Assembly (NCBI GenBank): GCA_025435555.1
Contig: JAIWWG010000101.1
Location: 1-64,000 of the forward strand
Direction of reading: 5' to 3'
From: Chytriomyces cf. hyalinus JEL632
Taxonomy: Eukaryota; Chytridiomycota; Chytridiomycetes; Chytridiales; Chytriomycetaceae
Length of the DNA stretch: 64,000 bases
Every line of letters starts with the position of its first letter. The first letter of the stretch is position 1. The notes below the pieces were generated by a model, which saw only the letters and a program-made list of their open reading frames with translations, was not told where the DNA came from and did not search any database. The position numbers were made by a program, and so were the translations under genes. Below, piece by piece: positions 1 to 12,164 of this stretch.

Positions 1-142
1 AATGAGGGTGAAACGGACTGCCAATTTTTTGTTTTGTTTTCTGAAACAGATCCCAATTTGAAGCAGCAGTCCGCAATTTGTCACCCATAAAGTGTTGAAG
101 CTGTTTGCGTTCTAGAAGAGATGTTACTGTATGTTAATGTGC

Positions 143-173
<31 letters not shown>

Positions 174-421
174 AACAGACGGACACACAGACAAACAACG
201 GACGTTGGTTTACGATGCACGAACAAGACACGGCAAAGCAAGCAAGCTGCGCTGTTTTTGAAGCAAGCAAGCACGCACGACGGGTCAATTTGTGAGATTG
301 TTTCAGACACGCGACAAGCCGCAATTTTCTACTACGATTTTATTTTCAACTCATCCCCAAAACACGCTAAAACGTTGTCTCTATTTTCAAAATAAAAAAA
401 AAACTACCTTGAAACACACAA
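1..421. other. Intergenic, upstream of first gene
   Basis: No convincing coding sequence. It holds a tetranucleotide microsatellite near 141-173 and an A/T-rich stretch just before the start codon at 422. The 66-residue open frame on the minus strand is a by-product of the repeat. Confidence 0.6.
141..173. repeat. (CAGA)n microsatellite
   Basis: About eight uninterrupted CAGA/GACA units, followed by imperfect copies to about 200. Confidence 0.9.
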
Positions 422-1127
422 ATGGTCTCTCCTACCTCCACTGCCAGTGAGTACCCATCCCTCAACCTACTCAACCTGCGCACCCAACTCACTCATCCGG
501 TTACAAGGCCCTGTTGCTCCATCCACCTTCCCAGCATACGTGCTCGTCAACACCACTGCCGGCTATGCCGAAAAGAACGAGGCCTTCCAAGCCCGCATCT
601 CTGCTGGATGCATCGACAGATTCCACTTTGACTCTGACAATGCCCTCCAATTTGACTTTACCGCCTCCATCTGCGGTAAAGCTACCGACCTCAAGTCGCA
701 AATTTCTCCCTTGTTTGATCTTTACAAGTCGGATGTCATTAGCGGCGATTTGCTCCCAGACGGCACATATGTGATTCAAGTGTACAGCACCCGCATTGAT
801 GACCGTCGTCGCCGTGACTTTATCAAGAGAAGAGATGCATGGACTTTCACCTACAATGGCGTGATCCCATCTTCAACTACCACCAGTGATGCTGCTTCTT
901 CTTCTTCTTCTTCTTCTTCTTCTTCTGCACCCACCTCAACTGCTGCTGCGTCTGCGTCTGCGTCTGACGAAGTGCCAGCCGAGTCTTCTTCGAGTGCGGC
1001 ACCAGCAGCTACCGAGTCTGCTGTTCAGCCAGCCTCTGTCACTGCCAACCTGTACCAGGCCGGAGCCTCCGCTTCTTCCGTCTTGACGTTTGGAAGCGTT
1101 GTCGCTGCCTTGACTCTTTTCTTTTAA
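422..1127 (+). CDS. Secreted or wall-anchored Ser/Ala-rich protein
   Basis: Two exons, 422-446 and 508-1127, give 214 residues. The 61-nt intron starts GTGAGT and ends CAAG, and phase is kept across it. The unspliced frame would start only at a GTG, so I prefer the spliced ATG at 422. Residues ~15-120 form a globular domain with two cysteines (ISAGCIDRF, ASICGK) and the motif LLPDGTYVIQV. A Ser/Ala-rich linker follows, then a hydrophobic C-terminus suggesting a GPI-type anchor. The same domain recurs in the next gene (1947-3901) with LDAGCISKF and FLPNGTYVIQV, so the two are paralogues in tandem. There is no clear signal peptide, so a missed 5' exon is possible. Function unknown. Confidence 0.7.
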
Positions 1128-1946
1128 AGAGTTTCTCGTTTCTCGTTTCTCGTTTCTCGTTTCTCGTTTCGAATGTGTCTCTCCAAACGCCTTTATACAG
1201 ATATATAAAATATTTTGATGCTCTTTTTTTAAATTGGATGAGTCGTTTGAGTTGTGCTTACGTACACAAAAAATTTGTATTGACTGCTTGCCGGCGACTC
1301 AATTTATCCGCTTCTTGGCAGTTTATCCGCTCCAGTGTCCATGCATCCGGTGGGCAACCACGGCGTGGAGTCTTGTTCTGTCGAGGTCCATCGCATCCAA
1401 CTTGTGTGGCTGGAGCCTGCTAGAACCGCCTTGTTTCTAAGCCCGATACTGGTGGTGCTTCTTTTGGTTTCCTTATCGTCCGTCTTCTTGCTCTCACTCT
1501 CTTTTCCTGTGACACTTTGTGTCTGACTGAACACAAGTGATAGATACCCTTAATTATCTGCAACACCGCATTTACTCCCGCAGTTGCGTTACGAATGAGT
1601 TTTCTGGATTGACTGACTGGCTTGTCCGAAACGCCCCTATCCCGTCCAGGCATCAACCTATACGATGCTGTCAACTTTTCTTCCCACGTTACATCCATTG
1701 AACAGGACGTGTGCTGTCAGTATCGGTTGTTATTTTGTCCAATGAAGGAGTGCTCTTTCTGATGTCCGAAAATGAAGTCGGAGTTTTGCTGTCAAATGTC
1801 CGCAAACAAAGTCCGTGGCTTTCTCTTTTCCGCACACTCAAAAAAATGTCCTCATCATGCCAAGGTCGGATTTACAGCACACCTTCTTTTTTTTTTGAGG
1901 CTGACCCCCAATCAAAAACCAAAAAAAAAAAAACACACCAAAAAAA
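1128..1946. other. Intergenic spacer
   Basis: It starts with a (TTTCTCG)n tandem repeat at 1132-1170. Several small open frames lie between 1175 and 1950 but none has recognisable protein character. An A-rich run at 1920-1945 leads into the next start codon. Confidence 0.55.
1132..1170. repeat. (TTTCTCG)n tandem heptamer
   Basis: About five perfect 7-bp units directly after the stop codon of the first gene. Confidence 0.9.
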
Positions 1947-3901
1947 ATGAAGATCATCCATGTTCTTCTCACTGCCACACTCGGATCCACCGCATTCGCT
2001 CAATCCATCCAACAACTGTTCATGGACCCATCCTGTACAGGCCCCGTCGTCCGCGCTCGCAGTGTAGACTCAACCGGATGCGCACCGCTAAACTGCGTCA
2101 ATTCCGTTGCTTCAGGCCTATACATCTCCCAAATGTGCGCACTCAACGATCCCCTCGAAACCGCAAGATCCGCTTTCCCCGGCGGCACCCAAATCCTTGA
2201 AGAATACATTTATTCAGATGACACCTGTTCCGCGGGAGGTTCCTTCTCACTCAACGCTTTGAGTGTTTGCATTCCGGATGAGGCTGGCAGTGGCGTGTAC
2301 TTCAAGTTTGAAAACATGAAGGCAACGGTTGATAGGAATGCGTATTCCGATTCAAGTTGTACATTGAAAATCAATGCCATGTCGGGATACCAGTTGGTTG
2401 GACAGTGCATCAATCTTTTGAATTCTACGGTTCAAGGCCCGCCGGATTTGGGGTCTCGTGTCTTTTCTTTTTATAATGTGCCGTATAGCAACCCGTCTGG
2501 ATATCCTACCTTGTCCTCCACGGATACCGCGTCAACAACAACAACTTCCGCACTTGGATACCCCACGCTTGTTCGATCATCAACGACTTCAACTGTTGAA
2601 ACAGCATCAACTGAGTCGGGCTATTTGACTTCAACAACTACAACAACTGACCCTGGGTATCCGACATTGGCACCATCCAGCACAACGACAACCGAAACCA
2701 CTACAACAACCGAACCTGGATATCCGACACTGAGGTCATCCAGGACAACATCAATTGAGGCAACTACAACAACCGAACCTGGTTATCCGACATTGCGGTC
2801 ATCCACCACAACAACTTCAACAACAACTACAACTGAGACTACAGCTACTTCGAGTAAGTTGATTCCCAAATACTGATGTGGATGTATCTTACTGTGATTA
2901 TATTTCCAGGCACGACCGCGTCAACTTCCACAACAACGTCAACTACAGAAACTACAACAACCACCACAACCGATCCTGCAACATCTGCGACACCTTCTCC
3001 AGACACAACCACAACTACCACTACCACTTCAACTACATCGACCACAACCACTGCAGAATACAGTATCATAACCACACAACCCGCAACAACCACAACAACC
3101 ACAACCGCAACTACTACAACTACCAGTTCATCGCCATCAGCCGCATACACCCTCTCCGCAATCATCCCAGGACTCGCAATCCCCAAAGCCGCATACAAAA
3201 CTCTTCTAGACGCAGGATGCATCAGCAAATTCCAACTCGACAGCACAGGCACGCCCCAATTTGAAAACGACGCAACCCTCTGCGGCCCTCAAAGCGACTT
3301 GATTTCCCAATTCTCTGCCCTCTTTACAATCGACAACATTCGTGCAAAAGTCAACAATGATTTCCTGCCAAACGGAACGTATGTGATTCAAGTGCAGAGC
3401 TTGAATTTGGTCAGACGGAGAGATACGTTGGATTCTGGGAGAGGAAATTGGAATTGGCTTTATAAAGGGGTGAATCCGGTTCCTACGCAGGAACCTCAGC
3501 CTACTACTCAACCCGAGCCGACTCAGCCGCAGCCGCAACCGCAGCCAACTCAGCCAGAGCCTCCAAAACCAACTCAACCTGAACCAACTCAGCCGCAGCC
3601 TCCACAACCTGAACCAACTCAGCCACAGCCTCCACAACCTCAACCAACTCAGCCACAGCCTCCGCAATCAACTCAACCCCAGCCTCCACAACCGCAACCA
3701 ACTCAGCCACAACCACCCCAGCCGCAATCTCCCCAACCTCCTCAACCTCCTCAAATCCCGCAGACCCAACCTACTCCGTCTCCACAACCTCAACCTCAGC
3801 CAAGCCAATTGCCAGTCTCGCCAACAAACTTGTTCAAGTCTGGAACTTTTGAAACTTTAATTGTCGGACCTGTTTTCGGTCTCGTGGCTCTCATTTTGTA
3901 G
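1947..3901 (+). CDS. Secreted modular mucin-like protein
   Basis: Two exons, 1947-2853 and 2910-3901, joined by a 56-nt GTAAGT...CCAG intron in matching phase, give 632 residues. Residues 1-19 are a signal peptide ending AFAQ. A Cys-rich domain follows (~20-180; motifs MDPSCTGP, STGCAPLNC, SDDTCSAGG, SDSSCTL). Next is a Thr-rich linker with repeated GYPTL motifs, likely heavily O-glycosylated. The domain shared with the upstream gene comes after that (LDAGCISKF, LCGPQSDL, LPNGTYVIQV), then a Pro/Gln-rich PTQPQPPQP repeat, then a hydrophobic tail consistent with a GPI anchor. This layout suggests a cell-wall or surface protein. I do not recognise a named family. Confidence 0.8.
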
Positions 3902-4162
3902 CCAGCTCACTCTTTTCTATCTTTGTACCGATATTATTTTCTCATTTCTCAAAACTCTTCCCACTTCTAGGACCTCTATTATCTTCTTCTCTATGTTCTT
4001 TCTCTAATTACTTATCGACCTCTTTTTGTCTTCCTCCACCTCTTCCATAAATCAATCAAACTAAAACCGCTTCCAAAATGAAACAATAAAGATATCCATT
4101 TTCTATGACCCACACACACGTCCAACCCCCATCCCCCAATCCAACCCAAAATTCAAAATCTC

Positions 4163-4720
4163 CTACTCAACCAAAACCGCTCCAAAAACGCGTTCATCCT
4201 CCATCCGCCGTTTATCCTCCATCTCAATCGTCAACTCCACAACAAGCTGCCAATCCTCAAAATACCCATCCTTGACGCATTTTTTAAATTGTTGCAGCGC
4301 TTTTTCAACTTCTCCAAGGTTTAGGTGGCAGTATCCGAGGAGGTGGCGGCCGGGGAGTGTGGAGTTTGGCATTGTGATCTTAAATTTTTTGGGTGTGTGC
4401 GGGGAAAAATGAGGTTTTTGTAAGCGGTCGGGGGGCATACACTGCGTTGGGAAAAATTCTCTCTCAAACATATTGCTGGAGACATAGTAGTGCGCGTGAG
4501 TATGCTCCGAGTTGATAGAATTCTTTCGCGACCTGAACACGTATTTTTCGAAAAATTAATGAGGGCGATTCGTGCGCGATGGATGATTTGGGGGCGTTCT
4601 TTTTTGCAAGAGAGAGTGCTAGTATTTGGAGTATATATGTTATACTTTGTAAATGTCGGCAGCTTCCGGGGCTCTGTTAAGTTTCCGTTGGAACCAGTCC
4701 ATGACTTCGTCTCGTTGCAT
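4163..4720 (-). CDS. Small TPR-repeat protein
   Basis: Three phase-0 exons on the minus strand, 4720-4646, 4532-4470 and 4378-4163, give 117 residues starting MQRDEVMDWF. The introns begin GTATAA and GTTTGA and end TTCAG and TTAAG. Exon 2 reads AKEFYQLGAYSRALLCLQQY and exon 3 begins with GRHLLGYCHLNLGEVEKALQ. Together they make about two tetratricopeptide helical pairs, loosely like the N-terminal TPR of RanBP2. TPRs bind protein partners; the partner is unknown. Only exon 3 shows as an open frame of any size, so the gene is easily missed. Its start codon lies 165 bp from the divergent PI 4-kinase start, so the two probably share a promoter region. Confidence 0.65.
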
Positions 4721-4885
4721 CGAGGGTCTATCCGTTTGTGTTTTGTTTTAAGTAAGATGCTTTTGAAGAAGCTGGAAATGGGGATGCAAAGCGTGTGCGT
4801 TACTTGAAGCTTTCGTAGTCTGTGAAGTCGGCCATCGCTTTTTTGTTGTTTTGACGAGAGATATTTATTTTAACCGTTAAAAATA

Positions 4886-7800
4886 ATGTCGATGAACATT
4901 GTTTCTGAGGCTGCGAAAGCTGCAGCGCTTTTAGCGATTCACGATCCAAGCGCAAAGAAGCAAGTCGTGGAAGAGATGCAGACCCTGTTTTTGCATGTGT
5001 CGGATTTTGAGTCCTGGAAGAAGGAGTCTTTGCAACTGTCGTATATGGTATATTGTCCCGTCTCTTTTTTCGTTTGAACGGGGCGTTTCTGTTTTGTTTA
5101 AACTTCCCCGCTCGTAGGATCAGGAAGGGATTATGGCTGAGGTGGACTTTGCAATGTTGCTGAAGGACGCCCCAATGGACAAAGTGCCGGCCGTCGAGTT
5201 TAGCATCCGCTTGATTTCGGATATGGATGCTCTTCTGAACTGTGCTGATCAAGGTGTGCTTTCTCCCAATGAGGCTCATGTGTTTATTTTTAAATTGGCC
5301 TGATCGTTTCCCAGAACCACTCGAGTTTCCCAAGTTTGTGTACAGCATTGTGGGCCGCATTCTGACGATTGCAGATGCGAATGAGTCCATCTCTGCTCGG
5401 CTGTTGGAACATGTCTGGAGCTCTGTCGTGAAACTCATGTCGCTGTTGAAGTCTGCAGGTGCTCTCGAAAACACTTTAAAACCCAACGACGTATCTTGAC
5501 CCGCATTTCCTCGCACATCTTGCTCAGAAAATTCCGCAAAGTTTCATTCATTCTTTTACGCTTTCGCAACCGCAATTCTCGAAAGCCGTGCCAGTTTACA
5601 CAAAAGTTTTGCATCGAAACTCCTCCCGCAAGCTTCGAAAGCGCTGTCGGAACTGATTCCATCCGAATTATCGAATGAAAGCACGTTGCAGGCGTTATTG
5701 GACCAGTCTCTTTTGATTTCGGAAATTTACAAACTTGTTGCGTTTGTGCTCGCGGGTTGCGTTTTGCCAGACCCGTCAGTTAAGATGGACGGACAAGCTG
5801 CGTGGGATAGTTTGCTTCAAGGAGCAGCTGCGGAAACTTCTTTCATTGATGCGAGCGAACTCAATGCGTTCTGTGCCGACAGTGCGCGCAATTGGACCAT
5901 TTTGTCTGTCTTGTTCAACTCGGAGTATTATGAGATTGTGGAATCGATTCTTCCGTATCTTTTGGTAATTGTTGCTTAGTTTGACGCTGGTGTCATATCA
6001 AGATTTAATGCGAAATCTTCCTCCTGTTGTAAAAAGCGTTCTTGGGGTCTCACTTGCATCTCTGACGCAACACGATCCAAAGACGTTTCATTTCAAATCA
6101 ACGATTTCTTGGAAACTGTTTCTGATGAGCATTTGGAATACGACATTCCACGCACGGAGTTGGTCGTGACTGCGATCGAGTTGCTTGGACTGGTTGCCCT
6201 CAAGTAACGAAATATTTTTTGCGACCAGCTCCACTCAACTTAACCCCCACTTTTTTTCCCGGCCTCAAAGTGAGCAAACAGTTTCCTCAGAAAATCTCGA
6301 AAGATTCATTCAGTTCATTTTGAGCCCAACCTTGCACTCGGGCATCAACCCACATGCAAATGTCACTGTTGCAAAAAAGAGCGCCATATCGATGGTCCAA
6401 AAAACATTGACGGTATATAATTTTGACTCTAAAACTGTTGTCGCAAGTTTTGGGTCTTAAAATGGATTTTCGCCTTCCCTACAGCTGCAAGGAAATGCTG
6501 CCATCTCGAGATCTACTCTCTTTACTTTTGTGAATGCGTTGCAGTCTTCTGCCGGGTCCAATGCGATTTTACTGCATGAAAGCTGTGTTGCTGCCATCAC
6601 TGGCATCGTTCCTGTGCTTTCCGAAAAGCAGGTGTGAAAAAAAAAAAAAAAAGTCGTTATTCTTGATAATGTCAACTAACCAAAAATTTCCATCAGGTTG
6701 TGGAAGCCGCAATTCCAGCAATCATTCGTAGAATTGAAATTGGTGGCGAAGGGAGCAGCATTGCTAGCATGTGGGAGGCGCTTGAACTTCTCGGTGTTAC
6801 GGGAACAGATCAAGTGTTTGAAGAAGTGTTTCCCTTTTTGCTAAAGTCAATCTTGAAGGGCGATAAATTGAAGGTAAAAGCTTTTTGGTTTTTGTGTCAT
6901 AATTGTTTTGCACTGGGTAACCGGTTTGGGACTGTTTTTCAGTTTGAGATCAAACTTGCTGCGAAATGCGCGAACGTGCAACGCTTTTTAGACAAACTGC
7001 TTGAAGCGTTCGTCGAAAGAGTCTCGATTCTCTCTCTCAATCTTGTAAGGCAGTCGGTTTTTCTGCTCAAGATAAACATCCATCTCACTTTAAGAAACCA
7101 GGACATTGGCCAAGACAAGGGCTTGCTGAACATCGCAACCATCATCAAATCCCTCTGCGATCTCACACATTTCGATCCGCAAAACCAATGCGACGAATCT
7201 GCCGTGCTGCTCTTCCGAAACTTTTGGCTTGTGGTGACCGCGTTCGTATTTGCCCCTCGCGCTGCGTGGCCAAAGGAGTGGAGCCTGATTGTGCAATCTA
7301 TTGCCCTCAAGACGCCAACATTGACATTGGGCAAGTCTGTCAGGAGCTTGGATGTAGATCTTGTTTCAAATAGTGTGTTGAGACTCAAGATATCAGAGCA
7401 GGTTTGCAATATGCCAAAGTGATCTAACGAGCTAATTTAACCTATTTGACATTATCTTTTAGATTTACATGAAAGTGAAAAACAGCCTCGTATCCGCCCT
7501 GTTTTCGCGTGCGAACGAAGCAAAGTCAGTTGCTGGACCTACCGCAACATTTCTCCTCGCAGTTTTACAAATCGAATCTCTCCGCATCGCCAAAGGATCC
7601 CTCTCATACTTTCTGCAATACATTCGCGACGAACGATACTACGACAGCGATGTGTTCAACATGCTCAGCGCAATTGGCGAAGAAATTCTATTTGTATACA
7701 CAAAGGGCAAGCAAGTTGGAAAAATATCGATTCACCGCAGCTTCAAAGCGCTTTTGCAGTGTGGCTCGGATCGACTTCCGCGTGTCCGCATGTTTGCGCA

Positions 7801-10800
7801 AGGGTGTTGTGTGCGTTTGCTGAATTCGGTGCCGGCGCTTTTGTGGGATAAAGGGTTGATTTGTTACATGCTGGATATTGTTTTATTTTTGGATTCCAAG
7901 AAATTGGTGTTGGACGATCGATGGGTAAGAACTTTGATCCTTTTTTGCTCGAATCTTGATTCTCAAGGTTTGAGTACTTGCACTAGGCGATTCTTCGTAA
8001 CAAAGTCGAGTTTGACTTGCATTTCGCGGATGAGACTGAACAACTCGCTGCCGCAAAAGATTACCGCACCCTCTGCGCCAACATGCTCACACTGGCGCTT
8101 GGGCATTCGCTGAGTGAAACAACGTTGACGCTTCAAGGGTATTTGCTGGACCTGCAAGTGAATTACCCAGACTTGCTGGGTGATCACTCGGACGTGATTA
8201 CGCTTTTGAGTCAGTTTTGCGCAAAGGAAGGTTTGTCTCATGACTCAATTCTCCGGCGTTATGAAGTGTTGACCCTTTGCTTATTGGCTGGCAGATGTTG
8301 CAAACGATGTCATCAAGTCCCTAAATGCTCGAGCAAAATACATTGGAGAAGTGAAAGGCATGATGCTGGTATTATCTCGAATGAAATGTTGGTGGAAAAT
8401 CATTTTGCACCGACTTCCGACTAATATTTGCAAAAATCTCAGCGCCGCTTAATGCATCCGAAATCTTGAAAAATGAAATCACGAGCGTCTCGACAGAGAA
8501 GGGAGTTCACCACTTTATCCAGAACATCAACCCAGTCCTGCAAAGATGCGCAGCTTATGTGGTAACCCAAGCTAAAGTGGACGAAGAGCTTGTTCGCCTG
8601 ATTTGCTGGACACCTCTCGCGATATTTGACAGCTCTTGCATCGAAATGGCGATTCCAGTGTGGAATTATGTCATGTCTGCTCGGCCTGATATGAATGCGC
8701 GCGTGCTGCATGAACTTATGGCGGTTTGGAAGTCTACCATGGATAATGAGCAAGGCCTTTATGAAAAGAAAACCAAGTATGTCGACTGGAATAGGTTTTC
8801 TTTTCCATTTGATTTCCATTGGCTCACCCAACCATCCATTCGCTTTTCAGACCCAACGATCCTTTCATGAACAAAATGACATACGCGCCCTCTCAGAAAG
8901 TGACCCACGTCGAAGAGCCGGCTTGGGTCCACGGCCGATGGCTCGAATTTCTTTGCGCCAAATTCAGGTCTTCTCTGTGGCACAAGAAGGAACATGTCAA
9001 GATATTTGCCAAATTTGTTCAATTGGCCGTGACAAAGTTGCAACTCTTGCAGTTAAGACCCACTTTTGAATTTTTTGCGATATGAATCAAACGAGTTCAG
9101 CCTTCTAAACAAACGATTTCTGTTTCTTTTACAGAGTGACATCGTCCTTCCGCAAAAGCGTGTTTGCGTTCTTGGATCTGGCTGTGCTTGTTGTGAACGA
9201 GTTGGATTACCAAAATGATGCGTTGTGGCTGTTTTCGGTTGAATCTTTGTTTACGCTGGCGTTTCGTTGGTTCGGCGCTTCTCCCATGTAGGTTCCCAAC
9301 TCATCAACACCGTCCAGCTGTCGACTAAAAGACCTGCGGAAAAAAAGGTGGAGCCCTTGCCATGAAAACGATCTCAAGACACTCACCAACGTGAAGGCGG
9401 CAATCAAGGCAATCAATCCTGAAAAGGCAAACACGTTGCTTTCTAAACAGCCGGAAAGAATCAATTCCAGCTTTAAAGTGTTCAAGAAGGGTATTATTGC
9501 TTTGGTTTTTTGCGTGAATATGCACTGTTGCGTCTAATTCTCACTTTCATCTGTGCCTCCATCCAGACTTGGCTGACGTGAAGAATTTGCTTGCATTACT
9601 TTTCGAAAACGAAGCGAATCGAAACAGTTTGTGGGCATCTCAGGCGGAAAAAGGTGGCGAGGGACTGTCTGCCTTGAAAGAGGTGGGAGACTTGGAAAAG
9701 TTTTTGCGTTCCATCATTCGCTCACCATCTCAAAAAATTCAGGTTAAATGGGGCTACTACGTCAAAGTAGCTTGGTTCATTGATCCGACTGTTGCCCTCA
9801 CATTCCCAACGCGTTTTCTTGGATACTCGGAGCCAATTGAAGCCGAGCTGGCGGCACTTGTTGTGCAATACCCGTTATACGCGGTCAATAATTCCAACGG
9901 AATCCTTCCCTTGTTGAAACTGAAATCAGACCGTTATGCAAACGAGCAACGCGTGAGTTTTTTCAAATATTGTTCTGAATCAAAAACCAATTTTTTAAAA
10001 AACATCTTTTTTTCAGTTCCTGATGTATTGGGGCGCAGTGAGTCCGATTTCAGCCATCTCATTCCTCAGTCCAGAGTACAATCACCCATGGATTCTTCAA
10101 TACGCGTTCCGGGTCCTCGAATTCCATCCAGTCGACCAAGTGTTCTTTTACATTCCGCAGATGGTGCAGGCTTTGCGTAACGACGATGCAGGTAATTATC
10201 TCTTGTGAATCATGTTTGAAGTCAGTTGTTGATGAGTGCGAGTACAGGATACGTTGAACTCTTTATTCTGAAAACGGCCAAGATCTCGCAACTGTTTGCT
10301 CACCAAATCATCTGGAACATGAATGCAAACATGTTTATCACGGTCAAAGTAAAGAAGCATGAGGAAATTTTGATTGTAAGCACGGATACGAATTTACACT
10401 GTTATACAAGTTGGCAACTGACACATATGTTATGCAGCCGGATCCATTGAAACCCAAACTGGACTCCATCATTGAAAAAATCACATCAGCACTCTCAGGA
10501 AGCGATCTGGAGTTTTACAAGCGCGAATTCAAATTCTTTGCCGAAGTGACGGGCATCTCTGGAAAGCTGAAGCCGTTCATCAAAAAGAGCAAGCCGGAAA
10601 AGAAAAAGAAAATTGACGAAGAAATGCGCAATATCGATCTGGAAGTTGGCGTTTATTTGCCAAGTAATCCTGAATCGATTGTGGTTGATATTGACCGTGA
10701 TTCTGGAAGGCCGCTGCAAAGTCACGCCAAGGTGACGTTATTTTTGATTGTCATCATCAACCTTCTCGCGTTTTTACGTTATTGCATATTGTGCAGGCGC

Positions 10801-12022
10801 CATTCATGGCAACCTTCAAAATTGAAAGCGCAGACGAAGATGGGCAAGACGAAAAGCAATCCAAGGCCGCGTGGCAATCTGCTATTTTCAAAGTTGGAGA
10901 TGACTGCCGTCAAGACGTGTTGGCGTTGCAACTTATTAGCATCTTCAAATCGATTATGGAAAAGTCGGGCTTGGATGTTTATGTGTTTCCTTATCGCGTG
11001 GTGGCTACGGATTGTGGATGTGGTGTGATTGAAGTGATTCCAAGGTCCATCTCGCGAGACATGATGGGACGCGAGAAAATCAACAGTCTTCCAGAGTAAG
11101 AAATTGTTATTTTTGATGCCACCTCGCTCTCTTATGTGCGCTAATTTCTCCTGCGCTTACCCCGTATGCGTGCAGCTATTTTGCTGAAACTTTCGGATCC
11201 AAAGACTCTTTTGCGTTCAAGAAGGCTCAAGAATCCTTTGTCAGATCACTTGCAGCGTACTCTGTTATTTTGTACTTGATTGCCATCAAAGATCGACACA
11301 ATGGAAACATCATGTTTGATAACGAAGGGCACACTGTTCATATCGGTAAATTTAGCGCTTGCGTTTCTCGCTATTATTACGTGTTGTTTAACTGTGTACT
11401 CGCAAAAATACAGACTTTGGGTTCATCTTGGATATTGCCCCAGGTGGAATTGAGTTTGAAGCGTCGCCGTTCAAGCTCACAACTGGTTTTGTATTTCTTT
11501 TCCTTGCCTTCGAGTCGCCTAAAACTAACTGAAAACTTTGCCATGTCGTAGAATTCATTACCGTCATGGGTGGGGACACTTCTGCAAATTACAAAATGTT
11601 CAGCGACCTTGTTGTCAAGTCGTTCCTGGCTCTTCGGTAAACTAAGTCATTATAGCATCCATCCAAAATACTGATATGTCACGTTCCCTCCACCACTTTA
11701 TCAGTCCATTCGCCGAGGAGATTGTTCAGATGGTGTCGCTGATGCTGGAATCTGGACTTCCATGCTTCAAGGGGGAATCGACAATTACCAAACTGAGAAA
11801 CCGATTCCAGTTGGACTTGGATGACAAGAAGGCGGCTGAGTTCATGTTGCAGCAGATTCAAAAGTCTCATGAGAATAAGTTCAGGTAAAGAAGGAGACGC
11901 GATACCCCGCTTGCGATGTTTTATTACTTGCCGGATTATTGATCAATTTATCTTCTTACAAAAAATAATGCAGCCGCTTGTACGATCGTTTCCAGAACAT
12001 TCAGAATGGTATTCCATTTTAG
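4886..12022 (+). CDS. STT4: Phosphatidylinositol 4-kinase, type III alpha
   Basis: About 25 exons with short introns (first exon 4886-5047) encode roughly 1,900 residues, the usual size for Stt4/PI4KA. The enzyme makes PI4P at the plasma membrane. The first two thirds are alpha-solenoid. The PIK helical domain spans ~9,700-10,360 ([39 protein letters not shown]). The kinase domain runs from ~10,780: [15 protein letters not shown], the catalytic loop [13 protein letters not shown] (~11,280-11,318), and then [12 protein letters not shown] followed by ASPFKLTT, diagnostic of the PI4K alpha group. The protein ends [15 protein letters not shown]. One region (5,964-6,110) cannot be joined cleanly and may hold one or two single-base frame breaks. 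Confidence 0.93.
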
Positions 12023-12164
12023 TAGTCGTGTGTATTGGTGACTGAATGGAAAAGTGGATGAATAAAAAACGGTATCCCCCACTGTGAGACACCACAACCA
12101 CCGTCATGCAACACGCAACTCAACAGTGCACAGTAAACAAATCGCGCACAAGAAAAGCTTCATT

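Noticed and set aside
2845-3252. Valine-rich minus-strand open frame
   Set aside because: Antisense shadow of the Thr-rich linker of the mucin-like protein.
4800-5516. 238-residue minus-strand open frame
   Set aside because: It lies across PI 4-kinase exons and introns and has no recognisable protein pattern.
5965-5979. A 15-nt GT...AG intron that would keep the PI 4-kinase frame open
   Set aside because: Far shorter than any other intron here, and the resulting peptide (Ser/Cys/Lys-rich) does not look like the kinase solenoid; a base error is more likely.
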